Part shown: piece after piece, positions 59,930 through 64,000 of the stretch
Position numbering within the stretch: the first letter of the stretch is position 1
Layout: every line of letters begins with the position of its first letter
Assembly: GCA_014898415.1 (NCBI GenBank)
Contig: RCTD01000004.1
Span: 991,001 to 1,055,000 of the forward strand
DNA: 64,000 nt
Origin: Stromatinia cepivora
Lineage: Eukaryota > Ascomycota > Leotiomycetes > Helotiales > Sclerotiniaceae
Reading direction: 5' to 3'
Made by a program: the position numbers and the translations under genes
The notes under the pieces: model-generated
The model's database searches: none
What the model saw: only the letters and a program-made list of their open reading frames with translations
Told to the model about the DNA's origin: nothing

Positions 59930-62900
59930 TCAGTGAGTCCCGTTTGCTTTCCCACCACTTCCACTCGCTCTCTTCGGATTTCTTCCATTGGTCAACTCAC
60001 TCAAAGCACCATCATTCCCATCATCCTCATTTCCTCCTAGTAATTTGTCCATAAAACTGATGTAATCATATTGTGGCATACCCCTGTCTTGCTGTAGGTC
60101 AGGGCCTTTATGCAGCGGTATGAATTGAGTCAATTTTTCGATAACCTCATCCGGCACCAAACTATGCCTCAAATCCATTTCCGTGACGTAAGGCTTGCCG
60201 TCCGCAACTTCACGGAAGGATTGGAAAACTTGTTCTGCTGTATTTTGATCTTCTGTGACCTCCACCATAAATCGGATGAATTCTTCGAAAGTTACATAGT
60301 CTTTCCCGTTTGATGTATCGAGAAAATAGTCGTGCATTTCATCTTCGGAGAAGACGAGACCGAGTGACGCCAGAGCTGCACTGAATTCCAATTCTTGTAA
60401 ACTGTTGGTAGCGTCACGATCAAAATGTCGGAAGACACTTTCGAATTCTTCAAGTTGTATTGGCGTCAGATTCGTCATGTTCCGAGCTACTACTTGATTG
60501 TCCAAAAATGCCAATTTCTTCGCAACCGAATTTTTTACAAGACTCATTTCATAGCAGAGCTCATCGTAGGTGTAAGTCGTAAAGTCGTTTTCCTCGATGT
60601 TCGCTTCCTCGCACTTCTTGTCTATAGCTTCAATTTGATCCAAAAATTGGTTGAGAGGTGGAAGGTTATCGTGTAATCGACGGACGTGAACCAACTGATC
60701 CTCCACATCACCCTCCAATCCCGATATTGCCAGTTGCATGGTATTCAAAGTGGTTGCGAAATCGTTGGCTTTGTCGGCAAAAGATCTTCGTAAGGCATTT
60801 TTGATACTAGGAGCCGTTAGCATAATTCACTTTGCACATAAGTAAAACTTACTCCCTAATGGTCTCGTTTATCAGTTGACCTCTAGCCATTTCACCCTTC
60901 ATCAATGTTGCCCACTCTTCATCTAGGACACTCAATCTCAACTCCGGAGGAGGGTCGTAAGCTCGAAGCCGGTATGTGCTAAGCTTCGTCTTTATGTTCC
61001 CTAATAGCGCAGCAAGGTCACTTTTCTCGGCAACCCACTCTCTTTTTTGGCCTCTTTTATACGAACTAAAATGTGACGCTTGTTTCTTCGCATCCACATA
61101 TGTGCCCTCAAAAGTCGCATCTTGCCAAGTAACAACCTGCTCCTTGATGTTCTTCAACAGTGCTCTCATCCTCTTCTCGTAAGCGCTCTGCATCTCCCAA
61201 GCTCCTTGCATGTTGTTAACAAACTTTTCCACTCTTCGGCCAGCGTTTTCGACCTTCTCCATCTGCGAAAAGGCATGGAACCAATAGGCTATATAAGTCA
61301 TCAAACTCCTCTCATCCGGCTTAGCCACATCACAGACATCCTCAACATCCAAGAGCGCCGGGATACCAATTTCCTTGGTTGCAATGTCAAAAGCCAACTG
61401 CATATTGCCTCTATGATCATCCTTGTCCAAAGTATCATAATCGATCAGATCCGGTCGGTGAATATCGAGCAGTGCACAGAATGCTAAGCCATCATTCCAA
61501 CTGTCTGTAAAGTTTCGAACATCGACCTCTTCGTAGCAAGCTGTTTTTCTTTGACACCATAGCAATAAACCCTCCTTGGCGGTCATACCCTCTAAGTTGA
61601 TGTCGGATATAGTAAATCGAAGAATGAGCGTCCAGATCAAACCAAGGATGATTTTGCGGTTCCCGTCTACAACATCTTCGGCTCCGATGTTTGTCATCTG
61701 AATGCCTCTAGATTTGATGAAGTCCAGCGATAAATTTGCGTTCTCAAATCGCTGTACTCGTAGTTTAGGCTTCGCTGCATATCGGCCGAGTGATTCATTT
61801 GAAAGACATTCGAGAAGATGGATGAGAATGACCTGATATGTTAGCACTCAACAAGAGAAGTTCATCACAAAAAACTTACTCCGTCGCTCAAATCTTTAAC
61901 CAAATCCACTACCTCCAGTTTCCTGTGCGCTATCTTGGTGTTCAACCTATTTTCCCAGTAAATATTCATTCATGCTTCGCAAACATAAATGACCCAGCTT
62001 ACCATTTTGTGAAGGTTTTCTGTTGCACCGTAATCCACTGCTGCTGTTCAGCAAAGGCCATTTTTCCAAGCTGATGCTCATGCAGCGGTTCGACCGCTTT
62101 CAACGCTTCTCCTGAGCCTGTATTTGACCCCTTCGATTTATGTCTATGCTGATATCTCTTTCTTCTTCTCCCTAGCCCAAGGTCTTCGTCGCTTTTCTCC
62201 GGCTTCTCCGCAGACCTCTGTAATCGTGCTGCCTCGGAAAATTGTCTCGATCGTAGTGTCTCGCGTTCTCTTTGGCTCGCAGATCTTTCGCGCCTTACTA
62301 CCCTAGGTGGTGTCGCAGGTGGGGTATTTGGAGCGTTTATCTCAAAATCTGCTGTGGAAGAAGAAATCCTTTTCTCTTGATTCTGTGTGTGACTGCGATT
62401 TTCAATTGGAGTTGGTGAAATTGCACGCGAGTGACGTGGTGTTGTGGATATGCTGGTCTCCTCATTTTTGTTTACTTCTGAATCAGGATTGGCGGCAGTT
62501 ACCGAAGGCGACCCCACTAAGCAACGATCGTTGCCAGGGGTAGAATTAATTTGTTCTCCTTCGCTTTCTTCATCTCCAATAACATCACCGACATCGCCGA
62601 CATCACCGATTTCTGATGATGGTGGTGATGGAATTCCAATATCATTTGTTGAATTGGAAGTTAAGGTTGACTCTTCTTCCTCTTCTTCAATTTCCTTCTT
62701 GACATATTCCACCTTCACTTCGATATCTTCCATTTTAACATCTTCTTCCTCTTTCATACCTTCGGTTTCGACCCTGACATCTAGGTCCTTCACTACCAAA
62801 GTCTCTTCCTCCTCCTTTACATTTTCCCCCTTTTTAACATCTCTCGCTTCCTCTTCTACTCTCATATTCTGTTCCCTTTTCACATTTTTCTCTTCCCATT

Positions 62901-63096
62901 TGGCATCTAGATCTTTTACCACAAAAATATCTTCCTCTCTAACATCTTCGATTTTTTCCGTCTCTCCTCCTTTTCTTGTCGCGTCCAGATCTTTTACCAC
63001 AATGGTATCCTCTATCCTAGCATTTTTTGAAGTATCGTCTTTTGGCGCTTCCACCTTTGGCTCTATTCTCAATGATTTTTTCAAGGCGGAAAACAT
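59930..63096 (-). CDS. Alpha-actinin with a long acidic N-terminal extension
   Basis: Exons 62003-63096, 61880-61946, 60853-61832 and 59930-60806 join in frame to 1,005 residues. From about residue 345 (FAEQQQWITVQQKTFTKWLN) the protein is a classic alpha-actinin: CH1 with NLSLDFIKSRGIQMTNIGAE, CH2 with TDSWNDGLAFCALLDIHRPD and LMTYIAYWFHAFSQMEKVEN, a short spectrin-like rod, then an EF-hand pair (FRHFDRDATNSLQELEFSAA has a full Asp-x-Asp-x-Thr-x-Ser loop; the second is weaker) and a C-terminal EF-like domain. Known role: Ca-regulated F-actin cross-linking at the contractile ring and cortex. The core is the usual fungal size (about 650). Residues 1-340 are an extra Glu/Lys/Val-rich segment with three VVKDLD(A/V) units and a Ser/Pro/Arg-rich linker, all in exon 1. 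Confidence 0.92.
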
Positions 63097-63535
63097 TTTG
63101 AGAACAAGACCGAATACAAGACTTACAGCTGGTTCTAGAATGGAACAATTCGAGAACCTTTAAGTAGAAAACCATAACTACAATTGCATCCGTACTTAGA
63201 TTCAAGGATAGAGTTATTTTTGCATTAATGAAACAACAATCATTCGCATTTCCGTTGAGCATCCCACAATCTCTTTATCAAAGCGAAATATCACTGGTTG
63301 AAGAGACTTAGGGTCCCTTACCAGTGTATCATGTTACCCATGCCATACAATGACTTTATCATGCAAACATCAATCTCGTATTTCACCAATTCATCAATTG
63401 AATCTATTTGACAGTTGATGGCATTATTGAGTAGATTCTACCTCCTATATCATCACTCGAAATTCATGATTGATATTCTCTTTGCCGTTTTTTGATTTAC
63501 GAAAAAGTTTACGTACGTGGAAGCAGGGTGCCAAT
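63097..63535. other. Upstream region of the alpha-actinin gene
   Basis: About 440 bp, presumably the alpha-actinin promoter and 5' UTR. No site assigned. Confidence 0.45.
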
Positions 63536-63733
63536 GTTCTAATCGTATTCATTATTTCGAATAATTTCAATATTCTGAATGGATTAATTATTTCACATGG
63601 TTTCGATGTTTGAAAAGGTTTAAATATCTCGAGTATAATTCATTAGTCAACTGATTTCAATGTCCTAATTGGATTCATTATTTCAAATGATTTGAATATT
63701 CAAATTAGATTTAACAATTTAAAACATTCTCAT
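63536..63733. repeat. Degenerate 18-bp tandem repeat, 11 units
   Basis: The 198-bp interval divides exactly into eleven 18-base units related to ATTTCAAATGGATTCAAT (for example 63554-63571, 63590-63607, 63680-63697). Similarity is strongest between alternate units, giving a 36-bp higher-order pattern broken once by an odd number of units. Confidence 0.75.
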
Positions 63734-63849
63734 TGTTGGACTGCAGTATGGACTATTGCGTAGGAGGCAGCATTTTGGATGACCGTGTTTAAAACCGATT
63801 GCATGAATTAAGAGTATATTGGAAACATCTCAACGCTACGACATTTCAG

Positions 63850-64000
63850 GTAATTCAGACCTCAAACTCCTCCTAGGAACCATAGCAGATATGTCCAAAT
63901 TTGCGACCTCACCCTTCCTACTCGCTATTTTATCGCGCCCGTCATCCATTGAAGTGGCACAATTTGCTTCAAGTCAATATCCGAAAGCGGCGTTCGAGCA
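63850..64000 (+). CDS. Possible partial exon at the window edge
   Basis: After a TTTCAG acceptor-like site the plus strand stays open to the window end: SDLKLLLGTIADMSKFATS, then FLLAILSRPSSIEVAQFASS. An ATG lies at about 63891. Composition is protein-like but the piece is too short to identify. Confidence 0.28.

Noticed and set aside
62444..63163. 239-codon plus-strand Ser/Thr-rich frame opposite alpha-actinin exon 1
   Set aside because: Antisense shadow of the Glu/Lys-rich extension; the minus frame connects by four in-phase exons to a conserved protein, this one to nothing.

Overview
This window reads as nuclear DNA of a filamentous ascomycete. Genes are split by short GT..AG introns (about 50-90 bp), introns carry CTAAC-type branch points, and intact gene blocks are broken by one very AT-rich, gene-poor block of about 14 kb. 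The protein families (bestrophin-like, PIR-repeat wall protein, phosphoesterase-type phospholipase C, PD-(D/E)XK-like protein in an AT island) suggest a Leotiomycete, perhaps Sclerotiniaceae. That placement is an inference from recalled families, not a search result.

Layout. 1-26 kb is an ordinary gene-dense arm: an ADF-H/PH-type actin-binding protein cut by the window start, a SAP-like repeat protein, TOM22, a bestrophin-like channel, a quinone-oxidoreductase-type MDR enzyme, several uncharacterised proteins, a small 49-residue protein, a frame-broken J-domain protein and a PIR/GPI cell-wall protein. About 26.95-41.5 kb is an AT-rich block of the kind produced by repeat-induced point mutation (RIP). 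It opens with a 9-bp minisatellite and holds a second 9-bp minisatellite, a decayed TIR element with TA target duplication, and one normal-composition island (29.6-33.2 kb) with two intact divergently transcribed genes. One of these has a PD-(D/E)XK nuclease-like motif.

42.7-56.2 kb mixes an intact secreted phospholipase C and an intron-containing tRNA-Arg(ACG) with four decayed or broken genes: a secreted amidase with one nonsense codon, an unidentified multi-exon gene, a membrane-anchored protein and an FAD monooxygenase relic. 57.3-63.1 kb returns to housekeeping-type genes: an RBR ubiquitin ligase and an alpha-actinin with a long acidic N-terminal extension. A degenerate 18-bp tandem repeat lies near the right edge.

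There is no operon logic as in bacteria. The strongest candidate for an undescribed system is the divergent gene pair protected inside the AT-rich block. Its function is not established here. Exon boundaries were derived by hand; where stated, the splices join in frame by base count.
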